Source: UBA5336 sp038526245 (lineage in GTDB: Bacteria; Pseudomonadota; Alphaproteobacteria; Caulobacterales; Hyphomonadaceae). Taken from it: a stretch of DNA of 64,000 nt. Numbering within the stretch: the stretch's first letter is position 1; every line of letters begins with the position of its first letter. Where the stretch lies: NCBI GenBank assembly GCA_038526245.1, contig JBCBGZ010000008.1, positions 1-64,000 on the forward strand, written 5' to 3'. Shown here piece after piece: positions 32,460 to 40,941 of this stretch. The position numbers and the translations under genes were made by a program. Below the pieces are notes generated by a model that was not told where the DNA came from, ran no database searches, and worked only from the letters and a program-made list of their open reading frames with translations.

Positions 32460-34388
32460 ATGGGCAGGAAGCTGCAAAACCGATTGGCCAGTCTGGGGCT
32501 TGCATTCGCCCTGATGCTGGGTGTGCCAGCTTGTGGAAGCGACTCGACCACCCCCTCGCGCCGCGTCTCCGTGGAAAGCGAGGATGTGTTTGCCGCACTG
32601 GCACGCATGGAGCTCTCTGCGGCGCCGGAAACCCTGACGCGCCTCGGTCTGCCGGGTGATCTTCTTGAAGTCGACACCAACAACCGCTTCGGAGACCGGT
32701 CCCAGGCAGCATTCGAGCGCCAGCGACTCACGCGGATCGAAGCCCTGAAACTCTTGGAAGAGATGACCCTCGCGCCGGAAGCCAGTTCGCTGCGGGGTCA
32801 CCAGGAAATGGTGCTGCGAACTTACGCGTCGGCAGTCCGCGTCGCTGAATTTGGCCATGGGCGCGTGGGCCTCGGCAATGCATACCCTTACGTTCTCGAT
32901 CACCGCTCAGGTGCCTGGGTGGACCTGCCGGACTTGCTGACCACCCGCCAGCGTGTCGTGGACCTCCGGGACGCCGAAGACTTCCTCGCGCGCATGGTCC
33001 AGCTGGCCAGTGCCCTGGAAGATGAGCGCCTCCGCCTGCTGGCGGATGCCGAGGCGGGCATATTGCCGCCGCGTATCATACTACAGACACTCGCCCTCCG
33101 TTTGGGTGAAGATCTAGCCATGCCGTTAGAAAGCGATCGCGTCATTCTCGCTTTCGAAGATCAGGTTTCCGGGCTGATCGACGAAACATCCCAGACGCGC
33201 CGGGCATTACGTGACTCCGCCGATGACATCATTCGGAACCGTGTGCGCCCCGCATATGGTGACCTGCTCGAAACCGTGGCGTCGCTGATTGAATCGGCCA
33301 CCGATGTCCCGGGTGTTTGGACCCTGCCCGATGGCGACGCCTACTATGATGCCGTGCTGGCGATGCACACCCGTGCCGATACGTCGGCAGAAAGTCTCCA
33401 TCGCGAGGCCAGGGCCCGGGTAGATGCGCTCACTGAGGCTTTGTCCGAGGAATTTGCGGCTTTGGATGCGCTTGCGCTCGAAGCGGAGCCTGTCCAGCCC
33501 CCTGCGCTGGAGGTCACGGAAGACGGAGAGCCTTTGCCCCCGTTGACTGTCGGACAACGCCTGGCCGATCTCGCTTCTTCTGAGGCGCAGTTGTATCCGG
33601 ATACAACTGAAGCGCGGGCTGAGCTCGAGGCAGACGTGGAAGCGGCGTTTCTGGCCGCGAGTGAGGCGATGCAGGGCTGGATCGCGCGCCAGCCGGAATT
33701 GCGGCTGACGGTGCGTGTGGCTGAGCCAAGGACACGGCTTGCTGCTGCGGCGCTTTACACAGCACCTACGCCCGATGGCGCAGACCCAGGCGTTTTGCGC
33801 ATCGATGCGACAGACGTTTCCAGATGGCCACGCTTTGCCGTACCGGCCCTGATGCTTCACGAAACCATTCCGGGGCACCATACCGAAGCGAGTTTCGCCA
33901 TGGTCGAGGCGGACTTACCCCTGATCCGGCAACTCATGTGGCATACCGGTTATGGTGAGGGCTGGGCGACATATGCAGAAACGCTTGGCCTTGAGTCCGG
34001 GCTCTATGATGACGATCCCCATGCGCGGATAGGCATACTGCAAAGCCAGCTGTTCAGCGCGGCGCGACAGGTGGTGGATACGGGCGTCCACAGAATGCGC
34101 TGGGAACGCCAGGAAGCGATCGATTATCTGGTGGCCGTAACAGGCATGCCGGAAGCGTCGATGGCGGCGGAAGTTGATCGGATCATCGTCTTGCCGGGTC
34201 AGGCTTCGGCCTATACTGCTGGTGCAGACCAGATTTCCGCCATTCGGGCCCGGGCACGAGCTGTTGTCGGAAGGGCCTTCGATCCCGCCGCGTTCCACTA
34301 CACGCTCTTATCGGGGGGGCCACGCCCGCTTGAGCAGGTCGAGGCGGATATGGAGCGCTGGTATGAAGCGCAAATGGTCGGCCAATAG
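32460..34388 (+). CDS. DUF885 metallopeptidase-like lipoprotein
   Basis: Exported lipoprotein of 642 residues belonging to DUF885, a group with a gluzincin-like fold and probably peptidase activity. Seen: lipobox LMLGVPACGS near residue 25, long helical repeats, then the zinc-site motif LMLHETIPGHHTEASF (His467, Glu468, His473/474) and the downstream HTGYGEGWATYAETLG with the third-ligand glutamate region, and QASAYTAGADQI near the end. The start gives the lipobox at the usual distance. Substrate not known; family members are often placed with oligopeptide degradation. Confidence 0.85.
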   Translation: MGRKLQNRLASLGLAFALMLGVPACGSDSTTPSRRVSVESEDVFAALARMELSAAPETLTRLGLPGDLLEVDTNNRFGDRSQAAFERQRLTRIEALKLLEEMTLAPEASSLRGHQEMVLRTYASAVRVAEFGHGRVGLGNAYPYVLDHRSGAWVDLPDLLTTRQRVVDLRDAEDFLARMVQLASALEDERLRLLADAEAGILPPRIILQTLALRLGEDLAMPLESDRVILAFEDQVSGLIDETSQTRRALRDSADDIIRNRVRPAYGDLLETVASLIESATDVPGVWTLPDGDAYYDAVLAMHTRADTSAESLHREARARVDALTEALSEEFAALDALALEAEPVQPPALEVTEDGEPLPPLTVGQRLADLASSEAQLYPDTTEARAELEADVEAAFLAASEAMQGWIARQPELRLTVRVAEPRTRLAAAALYTAPTPDGADPGVLRIDATDVSRWPRFAVPALMLHETIPGHHTEASFAMVEADLPLIRQLMWHTGYGEGWATYAETLGLESGLYDDDPHARIGILQSQLFSAARQVVDTGVHRMRWERQEAIDYLVAVTGMPEASMAAEVDRIIVLPGQASAYTAGADQISAIRARARAVVGRAFDPAAFHYTLLSGGPRPLEQVEADMERWYEAQMVGQ

Positions 34389-34494
34389 CGCACGGACCGG
34401 CTCCAGTATGCCCATAGAAGGGCCCTCCTCCGCCGCAAAGATGACAGAATGGAGAGGCTTTTAGGGGCACGCAAAAGTGTGAATGGGGAAGACC

Positions 34495-36225
34495 ATGACG
34501 AAGAGAATTTCCATCCTTCTGGCGGGCGCCGCCAGTCTTGCTGTGCTCAGTGCCTGTGAAGACCCTGGTGAAGTCTACGAAGGTGAACCTGGCGAAGTCA
34601 CGGATGCCGTAGCGCCGCCTGCGCCGCCGCCTCCTCCTCCACCGCCTCCTTCGCCCCAAGCCGTCATGGAATCCGGCGCGATGGCAGACATGTTCAGCCG
34701 ATCAGCGCCGACTGCGGGCATGGTCCCGCCTCAAGTGGTGCCGCAGCCCGTGCCAGGTGATGTAGATCGCGATCGGTTTGAGGATTTCGAAATCAATCCG
34801 GTAAAACTCGTCTCCGAAGAGCCCGTCAGCACGTTTTCAATCGATGTGGACACGGCCAGCTATGCCGTTGCGCGCCGTTATCTCAATGATGGGGTTCTGC
34901 CGCCAAAAGATGCTGTGCGCATCGAAGAGATGATCAACTACTTCGACTACACCTATCCCATGCCGGACGGGTCAGGCTCGCCATTCTCTACCAACATAAA
35001 TGTAGCGCCCAGCCCCTGGGCAGAGGGTCGCGATCTTATTCAGATCGGTATCCAGGGTTTTGACATCGTGCCGGAAGATCGCCCGCCTCTCAATCTCACG
35101 CTTTTGATCGATGTGTCGGGGTCCATGGGTCAGGCGAACAAGTTGCCGCTGGCCAAGAAGGCGCTGGCGATGCTGATCGACGAGATGGGCGAAGACGATA
35201 CGGTTTCGATCGCCGTCTATGCCGGCGCGGCAGGCGAAGTGCTCGCGCCTACGCAGGCGACAGAGGCCAACAAAGGTAAAATCCTCGCCGCATTCGAGAA
35301 CCTCAATGCTGGCGGATCCACGGCCGGCGGCGAGGGACTTCGCCTCGCCTACAGCCTGGCTGAGCGCAATTTCAATGCTGAAGGGGTCAATCGGGTCATG
35401 CTGCTCACCGACGGTGACTTCAATGTCGGCATCAACAATCCAGAGCAACTGGAAGACTTCGTCTCCCGCAAGCGCGACACTGGGATCTATCTGTCTGTGC
35501 TTGGCTTCGGTCAGGGCAACTACAATGATGCCCTGATGCAAAAAATTGCCCAGACCGGCAATGGAATGGCCAGCTATGTGGACACGCTGAACGAGGCTCG
35601 AAAAGTCCTCAACGACGATCTGACGGGCAATCTCTTTCCCATCGCGGATGATGTTAAAATCCAGGTTGAGTTCAATCCGGCTCGCGTCGCCGAGTATCGC
35701 CTGATCGGCTATGAAACCCGGATGCTGAACCGCGAGGATTTCAACAATGACGCCGTCGACGCGGGCGACATCGGTGCTGGAACCTCGGTGACGGCAATCT
35801 ACGAGATTGTGCAGGTCGGCTCGGATGCGCGGATGATCGATGAGAGCCGCTACCAGCCCAGCGAACCTCTTGAAGCACGTTCGAATGAGCTTGCCTTTCT
35901 GAAGCTGCGCCAGAAACTGCCGGGAGAAGACACTTCGACCTTGTCAACGCGCCCGATCACGCTGGACGATATGCGCGGCAGCATCGATGAAAGCCCCCAA
36001 TGGGCGCGCTTTGCCACTGCGGTTGCCGGATATGGCCAGCTGCTCCGCGGAGACCCTTACACGGCTTCGGACTACGATTTTGAAGATGTCATCGCGCTCG
36101 CTCAGTCTGCGAAAGGCGAAGACAGCTTCGGATATCGCGCGGAATTCATAAGTCTCGCGCGATTGGCTAACACGGCCGCGGCCCAGGCCCGTCTTGAAAG
36201 GGACGGAGACGCTGCTCCTTACTAA
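34495..36225 (+). CDS. von Willebrand factor A lipoprotein (YfbK-like, DUF3520)
   Basis: 576-residue outer or periplasmic lipoprotein with a VWA adhesion domain. Seen: lipobox LAVLSACED, a poly-proline run near residue 42, the VWFA N-terminal motif FSIDVDTASYAVARRYLNDG, the metal site DVSGSMG starting at Asp206, NAGGSTAGGEGLRLAY and LLTDGDFNVG, and a C-terminal DUF3520-like part with EFNPARVAEYRLIGYE and SFGYRAEFISLARLA. Start at 34495; a start four codons earlier is possible. Family members are widespread in Gram-negatives, with unclear role. A terminator follows at once. Confidence 0.88.
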   Translation: MTKRISILLAGAASLAVLSACEDPGEVYEGEPGEVTDAVAPPAPPPPPPPPPSPQAVMESGAMADMFSRSAPTAGMVPPQVVPQPVPGDVDRDRFEDFEINPVKLVSEEPVSTFSIDVDTASYAVARRYLNDGVLPPKDAVRIEEMINYFDYTYPMPDGSGSPFSTNINVAPSPWAEGRDLIQIGIQGFDIVPEDRPPLNLTLLIDVSGSMGQANKLPLAKKALAMLIDEMGEDDTVSIAVYAGAAGEVLAPTQATEANKGKILAAFENLNAGGSTAGGEGLRLAYSLAERNFNAEGVNRVMLLTDGDFNVGINNPEQLEDFVSRKRDTGIYLSVLGFGQGNYNDALMQKIAQTGNGMASYVDTLNEARKVLNDDLTGNLFPIADDVKIQVEFNPARVAEYRLIGYETRMLNREDFNNDAVDAGDIGAGTSVTAIYEIVQVGSDARMIDESRYQPSEPLEARSNELAFLKLRQKLPGEDTSTLSTRPITLDDMRGSIDESPQWARFATAVAGYGQLLRGDPYTASDYDFEDVIALAQSAKGEDSFGYRAEFISLARLANTAAAQARLERDGDAAPY

Positions 36226-36248
36226 GGCGCGCTGAGCTTCGACCCACC

Positions 36249-36284
36249 AATCGCCGGCTCCAAAGGGGCCGGCGATTTTTGTTT
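36249..36284 (+). terminator. intrinsic terminator after the VWA gene
   Basis: Ten-bp stem AATCGCCGGC / GCCGGCGATT, nine-base loop, then TTTGTTT, 24 bases after the stop. Confidence 0.85.
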
Positions 36285-36368
36285 CACCGGGCTGACCCAC
36301 ATCGCTTTGGGGCTTTGACGCCCTACCTCCTTTCCCAAGCGTCACACTGCCAACCGGAAAGGCTTACG

Positions 36369-36887
36369 ATGAAAATCAAAGATCGCCCGGAGTACCACTC
36401 CAAGCCCAAGCCTATGACTGCGGCGCCCGCAGACACGATCCGTGATGCGGTAGCGCGCATGTCGGAGAAGAATTATGGCGCTGTGGTGGTCGTTGATAGC
36501 GCCCAGCAAGTGCTCGGCATGGTGACAGAGCGCGATATCATGAAGCGTGTGGTGAATGCGGGCGTAAACCCGGACACAACACCCCTCAGCGAGATCATGA
36601 CCAGCGATGTACGTGTCGCGCGCGAAGACGACGAATTGCTCGAATGGCTCAGGATGATGTCAAATGAGCGGTTTCGCCGCTTACCGGTCGTTGATGACAA
36701 AGGCAAACTCGTCTCAATTATGACCCAGGGCGACTTCGTGTCTTACACTTGGCCGGACCTGATGAGCCAGGCGATGACGTTCGCCCGTTCCACTGTGTCG
36801 AACAACTACCCGATCTTTCTGATCCTCGGTGCGGGCCTGATCTACACGATTATCATCGCCGCGGCGGTTGTCGCTGCCTTTTCCTGA
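36369..36887 (+). CDS. CBS-pair protein with C-terminal membrane segment
   Basis: 172-residue protein. Seen: two CBS domains (about 14-66 and 75-130) with DTIRDAVARMSEKNYGAVVV, GMVTERDIMKRVV, PLSEIMTSDVRVAREDD, RFRRLPVVDDKGKLVSIM, then a membrane segment IFLILGAGLIYTIIIAAAVV at the very end. CBS pairs sense adenosyl nucleotides (known). A tail anchor on a stand-alone CBS pair is unusual and would place the sensor on the cytoplasmic face of the inner membrane, if topology is N-in. GGAAAGG lies before the ATG; the longer frame to 36279 overlaps the terminator and was rejected. Stop abuts the convergent next gene. Confidence 0.85.
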   Translation: MKIKDRPEYHSKPKPMTAAPADTIRDAVARMSEKNYGAVVVVDSAQQVLGMVTERDIMKRVVNAGVNPDTTPLSEIMTSDVRVAREDDELLEWLRMMSNERFRRLPVVDDKGKLVSIMTQGDFVSYTWPDLMSQAMTFARSTVSNNYPIFLILGAGLIYTIIIAAAVVAAFS

Positions 36888-37244
36888 TCAGGCTGCCAAC
36901 GGTATTTCGGGGCTGTTTGTGTTCGCGGCCAGGGGCGTCGGCCAGAGCGGGCTCAGCCCGGCGTCCAGGTCGGCCAGAATCTGATCGCGGATGGCCGGGT
37001 CTGGCTCCACCAGAACCAGGACCGTGTCCCCACCGTAGCGAGCGGCATCGTGTTGGGCCCAGATGGGCTGGACATCGTCTTCTCGTCCGCGCAGCGCCGT
37101 GAGGCGAATGACCCGCCAAGTGTACCCATTCGGTGCGGCAAAAATCGCGATGCCGGGTGTCATCACCCAATCTCCTGCGGGGTCTGCCGCTGTGAAAACA
37201 TAGGTCTGTCCCGAATGTCCCCGGAAGCTGACGGGTCGCTGCAT
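36888..37244 (-). CDS. conserved-looking protein of unknown function
   Basis: 118 residues, not recognised. Seen: a beta-rich start VSFRGHSGQTYVFTAA, then APNGYTWRVIRLTALRGRED, DTVLVLVEPDPAIRDQILAD, and a Pro/Ala-rich tail. No signal or membrane segment. GGAGAGAG lies before the ATG, and codon use matches the neighbours. It ends directly against the stop of the CBS gene and lies head to head with clpB across 270 bases, in which I see an AT-rich stretch at 37261-37320 that may carry its promoter and no further gene. Confidence 0.65.
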   Translation of the reverse strand: MQRPVSFRGHSGQTYVFTAADPAGDWVMTPGIAIFAAPNGYTWRVIRLTALRGREDDVQPIWAQHDAARYGGDTVLVLVEPDPAIRDQILADLDAGLSPLWPTPLAANTNSPEIPLAA

Positions 37245-37514
37245 GTTCTCTCTCCGTTCCTTAACTTCTTTGTATTCATCATTTGTTCTTTTGCAAGAAA
37301 TTTATCGTAAACAGAAGGTTAACGCCAAGTTTCCCCAATTGGGCGAGTGACCTTTCTTTCTAAGGCATAATACGGACTTGCGAGGGGCATCCGTCATTCC
37401 CACCTCTCTGATCGACGGCATTGCTGCTGAGCGGGATGCCGGACTGAAACCCATAGCGCCGGGCAGGATGATTTCCTGCCGAGGCCAAGCATCTGCCTTT
37501 GGAAGGGGATACGC

Positions 37515-40133
37515 ATGAACACAGAAACCTACACCGAACGTGCGCGAGCGATTTTACAGAGCGCCCAAACCGCAGCTCTCGCAGCCGGTCACCAGACATT
37601 TTCACCGGAACACGTCCTGAAGGCCATGCTGGACGACCGCGACCAGCTGGCAACAAACCTGATCCGTGCAGCCGGCGGTCGACCCGAATTGGTCGCGCAA
37701 GGCATCGATGCGGCCCTTGGAAAAGTTCCCCAAGTGAGCGGGGGAGATGGCCAGCTCCGGCTCGATCAGAAAGGTGCCCAGCTGTTTGCCAGCGCTGAAG
37801 ATTCAGCGATGAAAGCCGGCGATAGTTTTGTCACCGTCGAGCGGTTGTTATTGGCGCTCGCCAGCCAGTCCGGAACGCCATCAGCGACGGTGTTGCGGGA
37901 CGCGGGCGTTACGCCCAAGGCGCTGGAAACGGCGATCACGCAATTGCGCCAAGGCCGCACTGCGGACAGCGCAACCGCGGAAGAAGGGTATGAAGCGCTT
38001 AAGAAGTATGCCCGCGACCTGACCCAGGACGCACGCGATGGCAAACTCGACCCCGTCATCGGGCGCGATGAAGAAATCCGCCGCGCCATACAGGTGCTTG
38101 CCCGGCGCACGAAGAACAATCCCGTACTGATCGGCGAACCCGGCGTGGGCAAAACCGCCATTGTGGAAGGCCTCGCCCTGCGTGTGGTCGATGGCGATGT
38201 TCCCGAAAGCCTGAAAGGCAAGCGGCTGATGGCGCTGGACATGGGCGCATTGATCGCTGGAGCAAAATTCCGCGGCGAATTCGAGGAGCGTCTCAAGGCG
38301 GTGCTTAACGAAGTGCAGCAGGCAGAAGGCGATATCGTCCTCTTTATCGACGAGATGCATACGCTGGTCGGCGCCGGTAAAACCGATGGCGCCATGGATG
38401 CGTCCAATCTGCTCAAGCCTGCCCTTGCGCGCGGCGAGCTTCATTGTGTCGGCGCGACCACGCTGGATGAGTACCGGAAGTATGTAGAGGGCGACCCGGC
38501 CCTGGCTCGGCGATTCCTGCCGGTATTTATTGACGAGCCGACAGTCGAGGACACCATTTCGATCCTCCGCGGACTGAAAGGGCGCTATGAGGCCCACCAT
38601 GGCGTGCGCGTTGCTGACAGTGCGATTGTGTCTGCCGCGACCCTCTCAAACCGCTATATCACCGACCGGTTTTTGCCGGACAAGGCGATTGACCTCATGG
38701 ATGAGGCCGCCTCCCGCCTGCGCATGCAAGTGGATTCCAAACCGGAAGAACTGGACGAGATCGACCGGCGTCTGCTGCAGCTGAAGATCGAGGCGGAAGC
38801 GCTTAAAAAAGAGAAAGATGACGCGTCCCGTGAGCGATTAGCCTCTTTGGAAGGCGAAATCTCTGAATTGCAGACGCAGTCTGACGAGCTGACGACGGCC
38901 TGGGCGGCGGAGAAGCAGAAGCTCAAGGGCGCTGCCAGCGCGAAGGATGCCCTGGCACGGGCGGAAACCGAACTCGCTGAAGCCCAGCGCACCGGAGATC
39001 TCGCCAAGGCGTCCGAGCTGAAATACGCAACCATCCCCGCTCTGGAAAAGCAGATTCGTGAGGCAGAGAGCGCCGGTGATGGCGACGATGGAGGGTTGGT
39101 GTCCGAAGTCGTTCGCCCAGAACACGTCGCTGCCGTCGTCTCCAAATGGACGGGAATTCCCGTCGACAAGATGATGGAGGGCGAGCGAGAGAAGCTGTTG
39201 CGCATGGAAGATGCGCTGCGTGGCCGGGTCGTGGGGCAGGAAGAGGCGCTCTCGGCGGTCTCAAATGCCGTGCGCCGGGCCCGGGCTGGACTGCAGGACC
39301 CAAACCGGCCGATTGGCTCGTTCCTTTTTGTCGGGCCAACCGGTGTCGGCAAAACCGAACTGACGAAGGCGTTGGCCGAATTCCTGTTCGACGATGATAC
39401 AGCCGTCCTGCGTCTGGACATGTCCGAATTCCAGGAAAAACACTCGGTCGCCCGTCTGATCGGGGCGCCTCCCGGCTATGTCGGATATGATGAGGGCGGC
39501 GTGCTGACGGAAAGCGTGCGGCGTAGACCCTACCAGGTCGTACTGTTTGACGAAGTCGAAAAGGCCCATCCGGACCTTTTCAATACTCTGCTGCAAGTTC
39601 TTGACGATGGTCGCCTGACCGATGGCCAGGGTCGGACAGTGGATTTCAAGAATACGCTGATCATCATGACGTCAAACCTTGGCTCCGACGCCCTGGCGAC
39701 GGGTGAAGAGGGCGACCTAAGCGAAGCGGTGCGCGCGCAGGTGATGGACGCGATCCGTGGCCACTTCCGCCCGGAGTTTATCAATCGCATCGACGAAACG
39801 GTGTTCTTCAAGCGGCTCGGCCGCGGTGAGATCGACCATATCGTCGATATTCAGATGGGCCGCCTTGGCCGGTCACTGGCTGAGAGGAAACTCACCGTAG
39901 ACCTGACGGATGCGGCGCGTACCTGGTTGGCGGAACGCGGATACGACCCCGTCTACGGCGCGCGGCCCTTGAAACGCGTGATTCAAAAGGAGCTGCAGGA
40001 CCCGCTCGCCCGTCTCATTCTCGAGGGGCGGATCAAAGATGGCGAGGTTATTCAGGTTGACGTTGAAGGCGGGCAACTCGCCATCAATGGTGTCCCGAAC
40101 GATTTTGCCAAAGGCGCTGCGGCGTTAAACTAG
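37515..40133 (+). CDS. clpB: ATP-dependent disaggregase ClpB
   Basis: Hsp100 chaperone that resolves protein aggregates together with DnaK. 872 residues, standard length. Seen: N domain starting MNTETYTERARAILQSAQ, first AAA+ module with GEPGVGKTAI at 207, middle-domain coiled coil (about 410-525), second module with GPTGVGKTELTKALAE at 607, LRLDMSEFQEKHSVARLIG, NRIDETVFF, and ERGYDPVYGARPLKR at the end. GGAAGGGG lies before the ATG. I found no convincing heat-shock promoter by eye. Confidence 0.98.
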   Translation: MNTETYTERARAILQSAQTAALAAGHQTFSPEHVLKAMLDDRDQLATNLIRAAGGRPELVAQGIDAALGKVPQVSGGDGQLRLDQKGAQLFASAEDSAMKAGDSFVTVERLLLALASQSGTPSATVLRDAGVTPKALETAITQLRQGRTADSATAEEGYEALKKYARDLTQDARDGKLDPVIGRDEEIRRAIQVLARRTKNNPVLIGEPGVGKTAIVEGLALRVVDGDVPESLKGKRLMALDMGALIAGAKFRGEFEERLKAVLNEVQQAEGDIVLFIDEMHTLVGAGKTDGAMDASNLLKPALARGELHCVGATTLDEYRKYVEGDPALARRFLPVFIDEPTVEDTISILRGLKGRYEAHHGVRVADSAIVSAATLSNRYITDRFLPDKAIDLMDEAASRLRMQVDSKPEELDEIDRRLLQLKIEAEALKKEKDDASRERLASLEGEISELQTQSDELTTAWAAEKQKLKGAASAKDALARAETELAEAQRTGDLAKASELKYATIPALEKQIREAESAGDGDDGGLVSEVVRPEHVAAVVSKWTGIPVDKMMEGEREKLLRMEDALRGRVVGQEEALSAVSNAVRRARAGLQDPNRPIGSFLFVGPTGVGKTELTKALAEFLFDDDTAVLRLDMSEFQEKHSVARLIGAPPGYVGYDEGGVLTESVRRRPYQVVLFDEVEKAHPDLFNTLLQVLDDGRLTDGQGRTVDFKNTLIIMTSNLGSDALATGEEGDLSEAVRAQVMDAIRGHFRPEFINRIDETVFFKRLGRGEIDHIVDIQMGRLGRSLAERKLTVDLTDAARTWLAERGYDPVYGARPLKRVIQKELQDPLARLILEGRIKDGEVIQVDVEGGQLAINGVPNDFAKGAAALN

Positions 40134-40479
40134 GCTTTGAGGGCGCTCGCCGGTCCACACAGTCTGGGCCGGCGACAGGTCGCCGGGGCGTTTAGCAACG
40201 ACCCATTGCATGCGATTGAGCCCAAAAGTGCGACAAAATTGCGAAATCTGCTGCAACTGCGCACACATGAACACTGAACAGTAATCTGATAATTCAGTTT
40301 GAGTGCATTGAAAAATAGAAAGATATTGTTCTTTTCGGCGCGACCCCCTAAATGTGCATGGCTGATCTGCGTGTGCAACACTACTCGCCATGCTGCGTTC
40401 GCTCAATTCTGCTGCAGCTGCGAAGCTAAACGAGTTCCTCCCACTCTGGTTTCGTAGCGCAGCATGAAAGGGGACAACC
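40134..40479. other. 346-base intergenic region after clpB
   Basis: Holds a GC stem CGCCGG ... CCGGCG near 40148-40173 without a T-run, perhaps the end of the clpB message, and an AT-rich centre (40240-40330) with a short dyad CTGAA ... TTCAG that may carry the promoter of the next gene. No tRNA or reading frame of note. Confidence 0.4.
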
Positions 40480-40797
40480 ATGTTCCGCAACACACTCGCA
40501 CTTGCCGCCGCCGCTGCTGTCGCTGGTCTTGCCCATGCCGATGATGTGGTCACTGTCACCGCAGAGCTCACCTACGAGCCTGCTTTGCTTGCGACTGAAG
40601 AAGGTGCGCTCGAAACGCTTTCTTCGTTCGAACGCCAGGCCCGCCGTCATTGCCGGACTTTGTCCATGACGTCTGCTGGGTTCTCCTATGACGAAGTCTG
40701 CGTCGCCAGCCTCGTTGAAAGCGCCGTGTCCGAAATCGGTAGCGAAACCCTCGCTCAGACCTTCGTCGCTCTGGAGACCGACAAGTTCGGATCGTAA
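40480..40797 (+). CDS. UrcA family protein
   Basis: Exported protein of 105 residues resembling the UrcA family, small secreted proteins of unknown function frequent in Caulobacterales and relatives. Seen: a Sec signal (RNTLALAAAAAVAGLAHA), mature start DDVVTVTAELTYEP, the R-x-A-x-x-x-C pattern FERQARRHCRTL, and a second cysteine in YDEVCVASLVESAVSEI, the two likely forming a disulfide. AAAGGGG lies before the ATG and a terminator follows, so it is a single-gene unit. Confidence 0.75.
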   Translation: MFRNTLALAAAAAVAGLAHADDVVTVTAELTYEPALLATEEGALETLSSFERQARRHCRTLSMTSAGFSYDEVCVASLVESAVSEIGSETLAQTFVALETDKFGS

Positions 40798-40832
40798 GGT
40801 TCAGAAGGACACTCCATTCCTGAGAATTGAAG

Positions 40833-40866
40833 CCCGGCGGCCGATAAGGATACGCCGGGTTTTTTA
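40833..40866 (+). terminator. intrinsic terminator after the UrcA-like gene
   Basis: Seven-bp stem CCCGGCG / CGCCGGG, 13-base loop, then six T. Confidence 0.82.
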
Positions 40867-40941
40867 TGTGAAACGCCCGGTTGATTGGTCGCTCACTCTC
40901 TGCTTGTCTTGCAGCAATGCGGCATCGGCGGGGATAGCGAC

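Noticed and set aside
37245..37514. Sigma-32 promoter before clpB
   Set aside because: A CTTGCG stretch exists near 37377 but no matching -10 at the right distance; not convincing by eye.
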